Notes: generated by a model from the letters alone, not told the origin. 5,995 nucleotides of DNA from Clostridia bacterium (GCA_017614275.1 JAGACE010000237.1:1-5995), one strand, 5' to 3'; positions 1-5,973 are shown, numbered from the stretch's first letter. Numbers and translations: made by a program.

Positions 1-169
1 AGCGGAGGTCAAAAAGCTTCAGAAAGAGAACACCACCCTGAAGCAGGACCTGAAAGAGGCCGTGGAAAAAGGCATGTCGCCGTACCAGAAGGCCCGCCGG
101 AGCGCCGGTCAGGCCTGGCGGAAGACCTTCCATACCACGCCGCCCGGCTCCCACGCCAAAAAGAAATGA
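1..169 (+). CDS. C-terminal fragment of an unidentified basic coiled-coil protein
   Basis: An open frame runs in from the left edge; codons start at position 2 and stop at TGA 167-169, giving 55 residues. The first ~24 residues (starting AEVKKLQKENTTLKQDLKEA) show hydrophobic residues at about 3/4 spacing (V3, L6, L13, L17, V21), which fits the end of a coiled coil. The tail is basic, rich in Gly, Pro and His, and ends in KKK. It is followed 5 nt later by an intrinsic terminator, which supports a true gene end. The start and any N-terminal domain lie outside the window. I do not recognise the family and assign no function. The next operon converges on it, so it is not co-transcribed with prmA. 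Confidence 0.6.
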   Translation, partial: AEVKKLQKENTTLKQDLKEAVEKGMSPYQKARRSAGQAWRKTFHTTPPGSHAKKK

Positions 170-174
170 AAAAG

Positions 175-205
175 AAGATCCGCACCTGGCGTGCGGATCT
201 TTTTT
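175..205. terminator. Bidirectional intrinsic terminator
   Basis: The arms 175-185 (AAGATCCGCAC) and 191-201 (GTGCGGATCTT) form a perfect 11-bp stem with a 5-nt loop (CTGGC). On the plus strand it runs into T201-T205. On the minus strand the stem is followed by a T-rich stretch, the complement of the A-rich 168-173. It starts 5 nt after the stop of the plus-strand fragment. The TAA stop of prmA (204-206 on the minus strand) overlaps the plus-strand T-run. It can therefore end both converging transcripts. Confidence 0.88.
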
Positions 206-1193
206 ATGCAACCGTAAAACAGAGCCAGTCGCCGTTCTGCCGGCGGTCCAGGACCGTGAACCCGTGCGCGGCGAAGGCGTCCAGCACGTCCTGCTCCCGG
301 GTGTCCAGGATGCCGGAGACCAGGAACACGGAGCCCTCGTGCATAAACTGCCGGGCGGACGCGCAGAAGAGCACGATGATGTCTGCCACGATATTCGCGA
401 CGACTACGTCGTAGGTACCGGTGATCTTCTGTGCCATGTCCCCGCAGTGGTAGGTGAGGACCGGGGCCTCGAAGCCGTTGCGCCGGCCGTTCTCGACGGC
501 CGTTTTGACGGCGAGTTCATCGATGTCGACCCCTTCGGCCCGGGAGGCCCCGTACAGCAGCGCGGCGATGGACAGGATGCCGCTGCCGCAGCCGAGATCC
601 AGCACGGTCTCGCCGCCCCGGATGAGTTCCTCCAGGCGCTCCAGACAGAGCTTCGTGGTCTCGTGCGTGCCGGTGCCGAACGCCAGGCCCGGCTCCAGGA
701 AGAGGACCTTGCGGCCCTCGTCGTTCTCCGCGGCGGGCAGGTCGTCCTCCCACACCGGCCGGATCAGAAGCTTTTTCCCGACCTTCGTCGGCTTGAAGTA
801 GGTTTTCCAGTTGTCCTGCCAGTCTTCCGCCCGGCAGGGGGTGACGGTCATCTCGGAGGAGATGCCCGCGGCCCGGTACTGTTCCCGCAGGAAGGCCGCA
901 GCCTCCGCCGGGTTCTCGCCGGGTTCCAGATACAGGTGGACCACGCCCTTCGTGCGGTCTTTGCCGCGCAGCGCCTCGTCGATGAGGTCGATGTGGGCGA
1001 TCTCATCCACTTCCTGTTCCAGGGAGCGGTAGTCCTCCAGCCAGATGCCGTAGGGGACCGTCATGTGCGCGATGTCCCCGGCCGTGTCGATGCGGTCGGC
1101 GTCCACCGTGATGGCGATCTCCGTCCAGGGGTCGGGGTTCGTGCCGGCCGAATAGGTGGTGGCGCCCTCCGGCAGACCGGTCGTCTTGTCCAT
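204..1193 (-). CDS. prmA: Ribosomal protein L11 methyltransferase PrmA
   Basis: SAM-dependent cytoplasmic methyltransferase expected to methylate ribosomal protein L11. The 329-residue product is slightly longer than typical family members. The N-terminal substrate-recognition domain covers about residues 20-110 and contains WTEI at 23-26. A linker carries DWQDNWKTYFKP (124-135). The catalytic domain shows EPGLAFGTGTH (167-177), where most PrmA proteins have D in place of the first E; the SAM-binding glycine motif DLGCGSG (199-205); an acidic residue after strand 2 (D223); and NIVA (267-270), the family's catalytic-loop signature. The ATG at 1193 is supported by GGAGGA (complement of 1201-1206) 7 nt upstream, inside the end of yhaM. 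It is second in a yhaM-prmA operon, 3 nt after the yhaM stop, so translational coupling is likely. In many Bacillota prmA sits between dnaJ and rsmE; neither is visible here. Confidence 0.95.
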   Translation of the reverse strand: MDKTTGLPEGATTYSAGTNPDPWTEIAITVDADRIDTAGDIAHMTVPYGIWLEDYRSLEQEVDEIAHIDLIDEALRGKDRTKGVVHLYLEPGENPAEAAAFLREQYRAAGISSEMTVTPCRAEDWQDNWKTYFKPTKVGKKLLIRPVWEDDLPAAENDEGRKVLFLEPGLAFGTGTHETTKLCLERLEELIRGGETVLDLGCGSGILSIAALLYGASRAEGVDIDELAVKTAVENGRRNGFEAPVLTYHCGDMAQKITGTYDVVVANIVADIIVLFCASARQFMHEGSVFLVSGILDTREQDVLDAFAAHGFTVLDRRQNGDWLCFTVA

Positions 1194-1196
1194 GGA

Positions 1197-2186
1197 TCAG
1201 TCCTCCGGCTCGAAGAGTTTCGCGGAGGGACGCAGGTCCTGCGCCCGGCCGTGGTTGTAGAGCCGGACATTGTCGAAGTTCCAGAGCCGCGCGGAGAACT
1301 CTCCGGCCTCGACGCCGGCGGTGGCGTCGCAGATCTCATAGATGGTGGCGTCCAGGTCGTCCAGCTTGGCGAGGATGACCGCCTCCAGGAACTTCGGCGG
1401 GACCGCGGCGCCGTATTCGGGCTTGCCGTGGTGGGAGATGAGCATGTGCTCTAAGAGCATCAGCGTGTCCTCCGGGGTGCCGATCTCCTTGGCCACCTCG
1501 CGGACCATCATGGCCCCGACCACCAGGTGACCGAGCAGGTTGCCCTCGGTGGTGTACTGGCCCGCCAGGCCCAGTTCGTTCGCGTCCATCTCGACGATCT
1601 TGCCGAGGTCGTGGAGCGCGGCGCCGGCCACGAGCAGGTCCTCGTCCACGGCGGGGTAGAGGGCCGCCACCTGCTGGCACAGGCGCACGAGGGACAGAGT
1701 ATGGTACAGGAGCCCGCCCTGCATGGCGTGGTGCATCCGCACCGCCGCGGGATACAGGCAGAGTTCCTGACGGTATTTCTCATAAACTGCTTTCAGCAGG
1801 GCGGCGAGGTCCCGGTCCCGGAACCCGTCCGCCAGCCCGACGAGGGTGTCGTACATGAGCTCCGGGGAATACTCCGAAGCGGCGATGTAATCCTCCGGAC
1901 GCACGTCGTCCGACGGCACCGCGGCACGGATGTGGCTGACGCGGAACTGGGGCGCGCCCCGGTACTCCTGCAGCTGGCCGCGGACCTTGACGATGGTGTT
2001 GACCTCGAACAGGGGCGTGACCCCTTCTTCGTAGTCCCAGAACTTGGCGTCCACGTCGCCGTCCTTGTCGCCCAGGGTCAGGTCCATATACTTCTGGCCC
2101 TTCGCGGACGTCTTGACTTCGATGCGTTTGACCAGCGCGAACAGGTCGTAGGTGTCCTGGCGCTGACCGACGGGAATGTATTTCAC
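1197..2186 (-). CDS. yhaM: 3'-5' exoribonuclease YhaM family protein (OB-fold plus HD domain)
   Basis: Predicted metal-dependent 3'-5' exonuclease acting on RNA (and possibly DNA) 3' ends in the cytoplasm. From the chosen start it has 329 residues. Residues ~10-90 form an OB-fold-like nucleic-acid-binding region (DGDVDAKFWDYEEG, then VKVRGQLQEYRG). An HD phosphohydrolase domain follows at ~145-300. Likely metal ligands are H162 (GGLLYHTLSL), H192-D193 (LHDLGK), H220 (LLGH), H252/H253 (ISHHGKPEYG) and an Asp in LDDLDA (275-280). This order matches YhaM. I choose the GTG at 2186-2184: GGAGG (complement of 2195-2199) lies 8 nt upstream, and the protein then begins VKYIPVGQR. A TTG at 2201 is in frame but would place the Shine-Dalgarno inside the coding region. 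First gene of a two-gene operon with prmA. Confidence 0.92.
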   Translation of the reverse strand: MKYIPVGQRQDTYDLFALVKRIEVKTSAKGQKYMDLTLGDKDGDVDAKFWDYEEGVTPLFEVNTIVKVRGQLQEYRGAPQFRVSHIRAAVPSDDVRPEDYIAASEYSPELMYDTLVGLADGFRDRDLAALLKAVYEKYRQELCLYPAAVRMHHAMQGGLLYHTLSLVRLCQQVAALYPAVDEDLLVAGAALHDLGKIVEMDANELGLAGQYTTEGNLLGHLVVGAMMVREVAKEIGTPEDTLMLLEHMLISHHGKPEYGAAVPPKFLEAVILAKLDDLDATIYEICDATAGVEAGEFSARLWNFDNVRLYNHGRAQDLRPSAKLFEPED

Positions 2187-2194
2187 GTTAAAAA

Positions 2195-2199
2195 CCTCC
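2195..2199 (-). promoter_or_regulatory. Ribosome binding site deciding the GTG start of yhaM
   Basis: The minus strand reads GGAGG, then 8 nt (TTTTTAAC), then GTG AAA. This is the best Shine-Dalgarno in the region and places initiation at GTG 2186 rather than at TTG 2201, which overlaps the same motif. Confidence 0.8.
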
Positions 2200-2220
2200 A
2201 ATAGTCTAACAGGCAGAAAG

Positions 2221-2248
2221 ATTGTACCATATCAGAGTCTTATGTTAA
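2221..2248 (-). promoter_or_regulatory. Predicted sigma-A-type promoter of yhaM-prmA
   Basis: On the minus strand the -35 is TTAACA (complement of 2243-2248; 5 of 6 to TTGACA), the spacer is 16 nt, and the -10 is TACAAT (complement of 2221-2226; 5 of 6) preceded by TG one base upstream (extended -10). The expected start is near 2214, giving a leader of about 28 nt before the GTG at 2186. Its -35 overlaps the -10 of the opposing promoter. Confidence 0.65.
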
Positions 2249-2251
2249 AAT
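2222..2251 (+). promoter_or_regulatory. Predicted sigma-A-type promoter of yfmF-yfmH
   Basis: Extended -10: TGT followed by TAAAAT (2243-2251; hexamer 2246-2251, 5 of 6 to TATAAT). A weak -35, TTGTAC (2222-2227; only TTG matches), lies 18 nt upstream. The TG extension could compensate for the weak -35. Expected start is near 2258, about 38 nt before the yfmF ATG. The element occupies the same DNA as the divergent yhaM promoter. Confidence 0.6.
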
Positions 2252-2295
2252 ACAAAAAATCAGACTATCCGATCCCGACAGAAAGAAGTGGAACC

Positions 2296-3591
2296 ATGAA
2301 CGATCAGTTTGTGATCCAGACCATAGACGAGGGCTTCCGGGTCTGCTCCTATGAGACGGACCGGTTCAAGACCGGCATCCTCTCGGTGAACCTGGTCCTG
2401 CCCCTGGAGGGGAACATCGCCGAGAAGGCTATGCTCCCCACACTGCTGTGCGCCTCCTGCAAGGCGCACCCGGACCTGCTGTCCATGAACCGGACTCTCG
2501 CCGGGCTCTACGGCGCGGACCTCGCGCCCTCCGTGGCCAAACACGGAGAGAACCTGGTGCTCCGACTGTCCATGACGCAGATCTGCGACCGCTTCGCGCT
2601 GGAGGGGGAGAGCCTCTCCCTGGAGTGCGCGAAACTCCTGTGCAGCGCGCTGTTCGAGCCGAACGTGACGAACGGCGCCTTCGACGCGGGCGAAGTGGAG
2701 CGGGAAAAGCGCATCATGCTGGACCGCCTGGAGGCCCAGAAAAACAACAAACGCGCCTACGCCATGAAACAGATGATCGAACTCATGTGCGCCGACGAGG
2801 CCTTCTCCCTGTCCGCCCTGGGCACGGAGGAGGACATCCGCGCCCTGACGCCGGAGCAGCTGTACGCCTCCTGGCAGGACCTCCTGCGGTCCGCGTTCGT
2901 CCAGCTGCAGATCGTGGGCGATTTACAGGTCGAGGCCATCACGGACCTCTTCTGCTCGTACTTCGACCGGGTCGAGGGCCGGAGCGTCCGCCGCGGGCAG
3001 ACGCAGGTCCTCCCGACCGCGGCCGCGCCGAAGCGCGGCGGGGAGGAAGAGGACGTCCGTCAGAGCAAGCTCGTTCTGGGCTTCCGCTGCGGCATGACCG
3101 AACCCTTTGAGAACTACGCGGCGGTCCGCACCTTCGCGGACCTCTACGGTGGCGGGACCTACTCCCGCCTGTTCCTGAACGTCCGGGAGAAGCAGAGCCT
3201 CTGCTACTACTGCTCCGCCCGGTTCCTGGGCGCCAAGGGCATCCTGATCGTCCAGAGCGGCGTCGAGACCGAGAACGCCGGGAAGGCGGAGACGGAGATC
3301 CTCCGCCAGCTGGACGAGATGCGCGAAGGCGGCGTGACGGAAGAAGATCTTCAGAAGTCCCACCGCTCCCTGCGGGAGTACTATCTCTCCGTCTTCGACA
3401 CGCCGGAAGAACTGGACGGATGGTTCTACAGCCAGGTGACCGACGACGAGTTCCAGACCCCGGAAGAACTGGTGGACGAACTGCAGGCCGTCACGGTCGA
3501 CGAGGTCGTCGCCGTGGCCGAAGCGGTGACTCTGGACACGGTGTTCCTGCTGAAGGGCACCGGAGACGGACCGGAAACGGAGGAGGACTGA
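2296..3591 (+). CDS. yfmF: M16 family peptidase-like protein, YfmF/YmfF type (zinc-site-free subunit)
   Basis: A 431-residue protein of the pitrilysin/M16 fold; in databases this family is named EF-P 5-aminopentanol modification-associated protein YfmF (B. subtilis ymfF). It lacks the HxxEH zinc motif: the equivalent N-terminal stretch is LPTLLCASCKAH (47-58). The C-terminal half keeps the M16 signature GGGTYSRLFLNVREKQSLCYY (285-305), with R297 and Y304/Y305 as the likely substrate-binding Arg/Tyr pair. In paired M16 enzymes the zinc-free subunit supplies this pair to a zinc-bearing partner, and the next gene encodes such a partner 1 nt downstream. I choose the ATG at 2296 because the product then begins MNDQFVIQTI; an upstream in-frame ATG at 2242 lies in the predicted promoter. 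The ribosome site (AGAAGTGGA) is weak. M16 membership is secure; the EF-P link is by family name only. Confidence 0.88.
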   Translation: MNDQFVIQTIDEGFRVCSYETDRFKTGILSVNLVLPLEGNIAEKAMLPTLLCASCKAHPDLLSMNRTLAGLYGADLAPSVAKHGENLVLRLSMTQICDRFALEGESLSLECAKLLCSALFEPNVTNGAFDAGEVEREKRIMLDRLEAQKNNKRAYAMKQMIELMCADEAFSLSALGTEEDIRALTPEQLYASWQDLLRSAFVQLQIVGDLQVEAITDLFCSYFDRVEGRSVRRGQTQVLPTAAAPKRGGEEEDVRQSKLVLGFRCGMTEPFENYAAVRTFADLYGGGTYSRLFLNVREKQSLCYYCSARFLGAKGILIVQSGVETENAGKAETEILRQLDEMREGGVTEEDLQKSHRSLREYYLSVFDTPEELDGWFYSQVTDDEFQTPEELVDELQAVTVDEVVAVAEAVTLDTVFLLKGTGDGPETEED

Positions 3592-3592
3592 C

Positions 3593-4876
3593 ATGGCAAC
3601 TGTGACAGAACGCAGACATGAGCGCCTGGGGGACTCCTATTTCGAGGTGAAACACGAGACCGGTCTCACCATCCTGGTGTACCCGAAACCCGGTTATTCG
3701 ACCTCCTACGCCGTCATAGGGACCAATTACGGGTCCATCGACGACGCCCTGAAGGAAGAGGGCGGAACAGAGACCGTCCTGCCCTGGGGCACGGCCCATT
3801 TCCTGGAACACAAGCTGTTCGAGAGCGAGGAGCTGGACGCCTTCGAGCGATTCGCCGAGACCGGCGCCTCCGCCAACGCCTACACGAGCTTCGACCGGAC
3901 CTGCTACCTGTTCTCCTGCTCCTCGGATTTTGCGAAGAATCTGGAGATCCTGCTGGACTTCGTGCAGCACCCCTACTTCACGCAGGCTACGGTGGAGAAG
4001 GAGCAGGGCATCATCGGGCAGGAGATCCGCATGTACCTCGACGAGCCCGGCTGGCAGGTCCTGTTCAACCTGCTGCGGTGCCTGTATCACAGACACCCGG
4101 TGAAGATCGACATCGCGGGGACCGAGGAGTCCATCGCGCAGATCTCCGCCGATCTGCTCTACGACTGCTACCGCCACTTCTACAACCTGAACAACATGGT
4201 CCTGGCGTGCGCCGGCAACGTGACCGTGGACGACGTCCTGGAGGTCTGCGACCGCCTGCTCGAAGCCAAACCGGCCGTCTCGGTGGAGCGCCCCGACAAG
4301 GAGGAGCCCGCCGACATCGTACAGCCGTACATCGCCCAGGAGTTCCCCGTGACCCTGCCGAGCTTCGCTCTGGGCTTCAAGGAGACCCACGACACCCCGA
4401 ACCGCACCCTGCGCGAACGGATGCTGACCGACCTCGTCCTGGACTGCGTGGCGGGGGAGACGAGCCCGCTCTACGAGCGCCTGCTGCGCGAAGGGCTCAT
4501 CGACAACGGCTTCGGCTACGAATACTTCTGCGGTCCCGGCTACGCCACCGTCATCTTCGAGGGCCGCTCGCGCGACCCGGAGGCTGTGGCTGAGGCCGTC
4601 AAAGCCGAGATCCGCGCCCTGCGGGAGACGGGCATCCCGCCCGAGGAATTCGACCGGGTCCGCAAGATGAATTACGGCCAGAGCATCATGGGCTACAACG
4701 ACATCGACGGGCTGGCCAACAGCCTCATCGGGGCCTGGCTGAACGGCGCGGGCCTCTTCGAGGAACTGGACCTGTACCCGGAACTGACCGTGGAGGACGC
4801 CAACGCGGCGCTGCAGCGCCAGCTGCGGGAAGAGTACAGCGCGCTGTCCGTGGTCCGCGGCCCGGCCGACGCTTGA
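3593..4876 (+). CDS. yfmH: M16 family zinc peptidase, YfmH/YmfH type (catalytic subunit)
   Basis: A 427-residue M16 metallopeptidase matching the YfmH (B. subtilis ymfH) partner of YfmF. The inverted zinc motif is HFLEH: H69 and H73 as ligands and E72 as catalytic base. The third ligand is likely E144 in EKEQGIIGQEI, with conserved E137 seven residues before it. ANAYTSFDRTCYLFSC (94-109) is the usual strand after the active-site helix. The C-terminal domain carries SPLYERLLREGLI followed by FGYEYF, where the M16 Arg/Tyr region falls. No signal peptide or membrane segment is visible, so it is probably cytoplasmic. The ATG at 3593 follows the yfmF stop by 1 nt and has GGAGGAGG 6 nt upstream, so the two are co-translated and probably form a heterodimer. 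In Bacillus the next gene is the reductase ymfI; here it is not. Confidence 0.92.
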   Translation: MATVTERRHERLGDSYFEVKHETGLTILVYPKPGYSTSYAVIGTNYGSIDDALKEEGGTETVLPWGTAHFLEHKLFESEELDAFERFAETGASANAYTSFDRTCYLFSCSSDFAKNLEILLDFVQHPYFTQATVEKEQGIIGQEIRMYLDEPGWQVLFNLLRCLYHRHPVKIDIAGTEESIAQISADLLYDCYRHFYNLNNMVLACAGNVTVDDVLEVCDRLLEAKPAVSVERPDKEEPADIVQPYIAQEFPVTLPSFALGFKETHDTPNRTLRERMLTDLVLDCVAGETSPLYERLLREGLIDNGFGYEYFCGPGYATVIFEGRSRDPEAVAEAVKAEIRALRETGIPPEEFDRVRKMNYGQSIMGYNDIDGLANSLIGAWLNGAGLFEELDLYPELTVEDANAALQRQLREEYSALSVVRGPADA

Positions 4877-4901
4877 TTGCGGGCGGGTTTCCCGATATAA
4901 T
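4873..4901 (+). promoter_or_regulatory. Predicted promoter of the small basic protein gene
   Basis: TTGATT (4873-4878, 4 of 6) and a perfect TATAAT (4896-4901) are separated by 17 nt. The -35 overlaps the TGA stop of yfmH (4874-4876). Expected start is near 4908, leaving a leader of about 43 nt. No terminator separates it from yfmH, so readthrough from upstream is also possible. Confidence 0.7.
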
Positions 4902-4950
4902 AGGGGATAGATTTTGACAAAAAGACGATCTGAAAAAGGAGTGTTTCGCC

Positions 4951-5217
4951 ATGGCAAGCGTCAAAAAACAGGTCAAGAAATACATCAAAAAGAACAAGCC
5001 GAACTACCGGAAACTCGACAGAGAGAAGAAAAAGCTCGTGAAGGCCGCCTTCGAAGCGCGCGTGGAGGAATACACCGAACAGGTGAAGAAGGAGAAGAAG
5101 CAGGAGAGACGGAGACGTCTGCTCCCGATCCTGACGATCGTCCTCGTTATGAAGGCTCTGGAATTCTCCGATTCGAAGAAAGGGAAGAAGCTGAAGAAAA
5201 AAGTGTTCGGCAAATAA
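4951..5217 (+). CDS. Small lysine-rich protein of unknown function with a short hydrophobic stretch
   Basis: An 88-residue protein, family not recognised. It is extremely basic: 25 Lys and 7 Arg against 10 Asp/Glu. Residues 1-56 look helical and charged, ending in RRRR (53-56). A hydrophobic run, LLPILTIVLVM (57-67), follows and then K68. The C-terminus is again Lys-rich (SKKGKKLKKKVFGK). The hydrophobic run is short for a full membrane span, so a membrane-touching or buried helix is equally possible. The ATG at 4951 has AAAGGAG 9-10 nt upstream, a consensus-like promoter with a perfect -10 box, and a strong terminator after the TAA, so it looks like a genuine independent gene. It could bind nucleic acid or acidic phospholipid; this is inference from charge alone. 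Lower GC and A-rich codons follow from the lysine content. Confidence 0.72.
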   Translation: MASVKKQVKKYIKKNKPNYRKLDREKKKLVKAAFEARVEEYTEQVKKEKKQERRRRLLPILTIVLVMKALEFSDSKKGKKLKKKVFGK

Positions 5218-5233
5218 GGACCGAAAAACCGCG

Positions 5234-5271
5234 CCGCCCCGTCATTTTATGGTTGACGGGGCGGTTTTCTT
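5234..5271 (+). terminator. Intrinsic terminator after the small basic protein gene
   Basis: CCGCCCCGTCA (5234-5244) pairs perfectly with TGACGGGGCGG (5254-5264) around a 9-nt loop and is followed by TTTTCTT (5265-5271). It begins 17 nt after the TAA stop. The right arm contains most of the -35 box of the rplU promoter. Confidence 0.88.
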
Positions 5272-5281
5272 CGTATATAAT
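5253..5281 (+). promoter_or_regulatory. Predicted strong sigma-A-type promoter of rplU-rpmA
   Basis: TTGACG (5253-5258, 5 of 6), a 17-nt spacer and a perfect TATAAT (5276-5281). Strength near consensus suits a ribosomal protein operon. The -35 and half of the spacer lie within the upstream terminator hairpin and its T-run. Expected start is near 5288, giving a leader of about 90 nt. Confidence 0.82.
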
Positions 5282-5287
5282 ACATAA

Positions 5288-5365
5288 GCCGCATATTCCG
5301 GGTGAAGGAGATGCATCGCCTTCCAAGTGGCAGAACGCCCACCCGTCGTAGCGAGTCTAAAACAA
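5288..5365 (+). ncRNA. Probable L21 ribosomal protein leader RNA
   Basis: The ~90-nt untranslated region before rplU has pairing potential and ends in a GTAGCGAGTCTAAAAC string (5348-5363) that I associate with the L21 leader family of Bacillota; that match is from memory and not verified. Possible stems are GGGTG 5300-5304 with CACCC 5340-5344, GAAGG 5304-5308 with CCTTC 5319-5323, GTGG 5327-5330 with CCAC 5339-5342, and TCGC 5316-5319 with GCGA 5351-5354. Some are mutually exclusive. The presumed role is feedback control of rplU-rpmA by a ribosomal protein. No T-run follows, so control at translation or stability is more likely than attenuation. Confidence 0.6.
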
Positions 5366-5379
5366 AGGAAGATACTACC

Positions 5380-5691
5380 ATGTATGCAGTCATCGAAACC
5401 GGCGGCAAACAGTACAAAGTCGAAGCCGGTCAGGAACTCTACATCGAGAAGCTCGATGTGGAAGCCGATGCCAAGGTCACGTTTGACAAAGTCCTCGCGG
5501 TAGGCGGAGACGACGGCATCAAAGTCGGTTCCCCCTATGTGAAGGGCGCCAAAGTCAACGCGAAAGTCATCAAGAACGGCAAGGGCAAGAAGATCACGGT
5601 CTTCACCTACAAGCCGAAGAAGAACGAGAAGCGGAAGATGGGCCACAGACAGCCTTATACCAAGGTGTCCATCACCGACATCAAAGCGTAA
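5380..5691 (+). CDS. rplU: 50S ribosomal protein L21
   Basis: Structural protein of the large ribosomal subunit that binds 23S rRNA. The 103-residue length is typical. The N-terminus [18 protein letters not shown], the central [17 protein letters not shown], and the C-terminal basic signature [17 protein letters not shown] are diagnostic for L21. The ATG at 5380 has AAAGGAA (5364-5370) 9 nt upstream. The frame stays open back to a GTG at 5302, but that stretch is the predicted leader RNA and would add residues no L21 has. It is the first gene of rplU-rpmA, 18 nt before rpmA, with no prp gene between them. Confidence 0.98.
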   Translation: MYAVIETGGKQYKVEAGQELYIEKLDVEADAKVTFDKVLAVGGDDGIKVGSPYVKGAKVNAKVIKNGKGKKITVFTYKPKKNEKRKMGHRQPYTKVSITDIKA

Positions 5692-5709
5692 AGAGAGGTG
5701 TAATCCAGA

Positions 5710-5973
5710 ATGGCACATAAGAAAGGTATGGGTTCGACCCGTAACGGTCGCGATTCCGAAGCCAAACGTCTCGGCGTCAAGCGCGCAGACGGACAGTTCG
5801 TCCTGGCTGGCAACATCCTCGTCAGACAGCGCGGCACGCACATCCACCCCGGCAACAACGTCGGCAAAGGTTCTGACGACACCCTCTTCGCCCTGATCGA
5901 CGGTACCGTCAGATTCGAGCGCATGGGCAAAGACCGCAAAAAGGTCAGCGTCTACGCCGTGGAAGAGCAGTAA
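5710..5973 (+). CDS. rpmA: 50S ribosomal protein L27, short N-terminus form
   Basis: Large-subunit protein whose N-terminal tail reaches the peptidyl transferase centre. The 87-residue product starts [20 protein letters not shown] and contains the family core [19 protein letters not shown] and [16 protein letters not shown]. The ATG at 5710 follows the purine-rich AGAGAGGTG (5693-5701) by 8 nt. An in-frame TAA at 5701-5703 rules out the N-terminal extension, cleaved by the protease Prp, that most Bacillota L27 proteins carry. The mature-type AHKKG end is therefore encoded directly, as in proteobacteria. Co-transcribed with rplU. The 22 nt after the stop hold no visible feature; obg often follows in this phylum but is outside the window. 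Confidence 0.98.
   Translation: MAHKKGMGSTRNGRDSEAKRLGVKRADGQFVLAGNILVRQRGTHIHPGNNVGKGSDDTLFALIDGTVRFERMGKDRKKVSVYAVEEQ

Noticed and set aside
264..1454. A long open frame on the plus strand opposite prmA and yhaM
   Set aside because: It is antisense to two well-supported genes, crosses their junction, and shows no domain or ribosome site; it reflects codon composition.
2187..2201. TTG start at 2201 adding five residues to YhaM
   Set aside because: The TTG overlaps the GGAGG that lies correctly spaced before GTG 2186, so the extra residues would be the ribosome binding site.
2176..2295. In-frame upstream starts for yfmF, including ATG 2242
   Set aside because: They lie in or upstream of the predicted promoter elements, lack a ribosome site and would add a tail unlike the family.
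4884..4894. Small hairpin CGGG-TTT-CCCG after yfmH as a terminator
   Set aside because: Only 4 bp with no T-run, and it lies in the spacer of a predicted promoter.
4914..4919. Perfect TTGACA before the small basic gene
   Set aside because: No -10-like hexamer lies 16-18 nt downstream (the sequence there is the ribosome site), and a better promoter sits at 4873-4901.
3491..4957. A long open frame on the minus strand opposite yfmF and yfmH
   Set aside because: Its composition (Val, Gly, Gln, Asp and Arg-rich without motifs) is what antisense reading of GC-rich codons gives, and the plus strand encodes unmistakable M16 proteins.
5310..5317. Palindrome GATGCATC as an operator
   Set aside because: It is a single 8-bp palindrome inside the leader RNA with no second copy; RNA structure explains it as well.
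5302..5379. GTG 5302 as an N-terminal extension of L21
   Set aside because: The stretch is the structured leader; L21 families start at [12 protein letters not shown] and the ATG 5380 has its own ribosome site.
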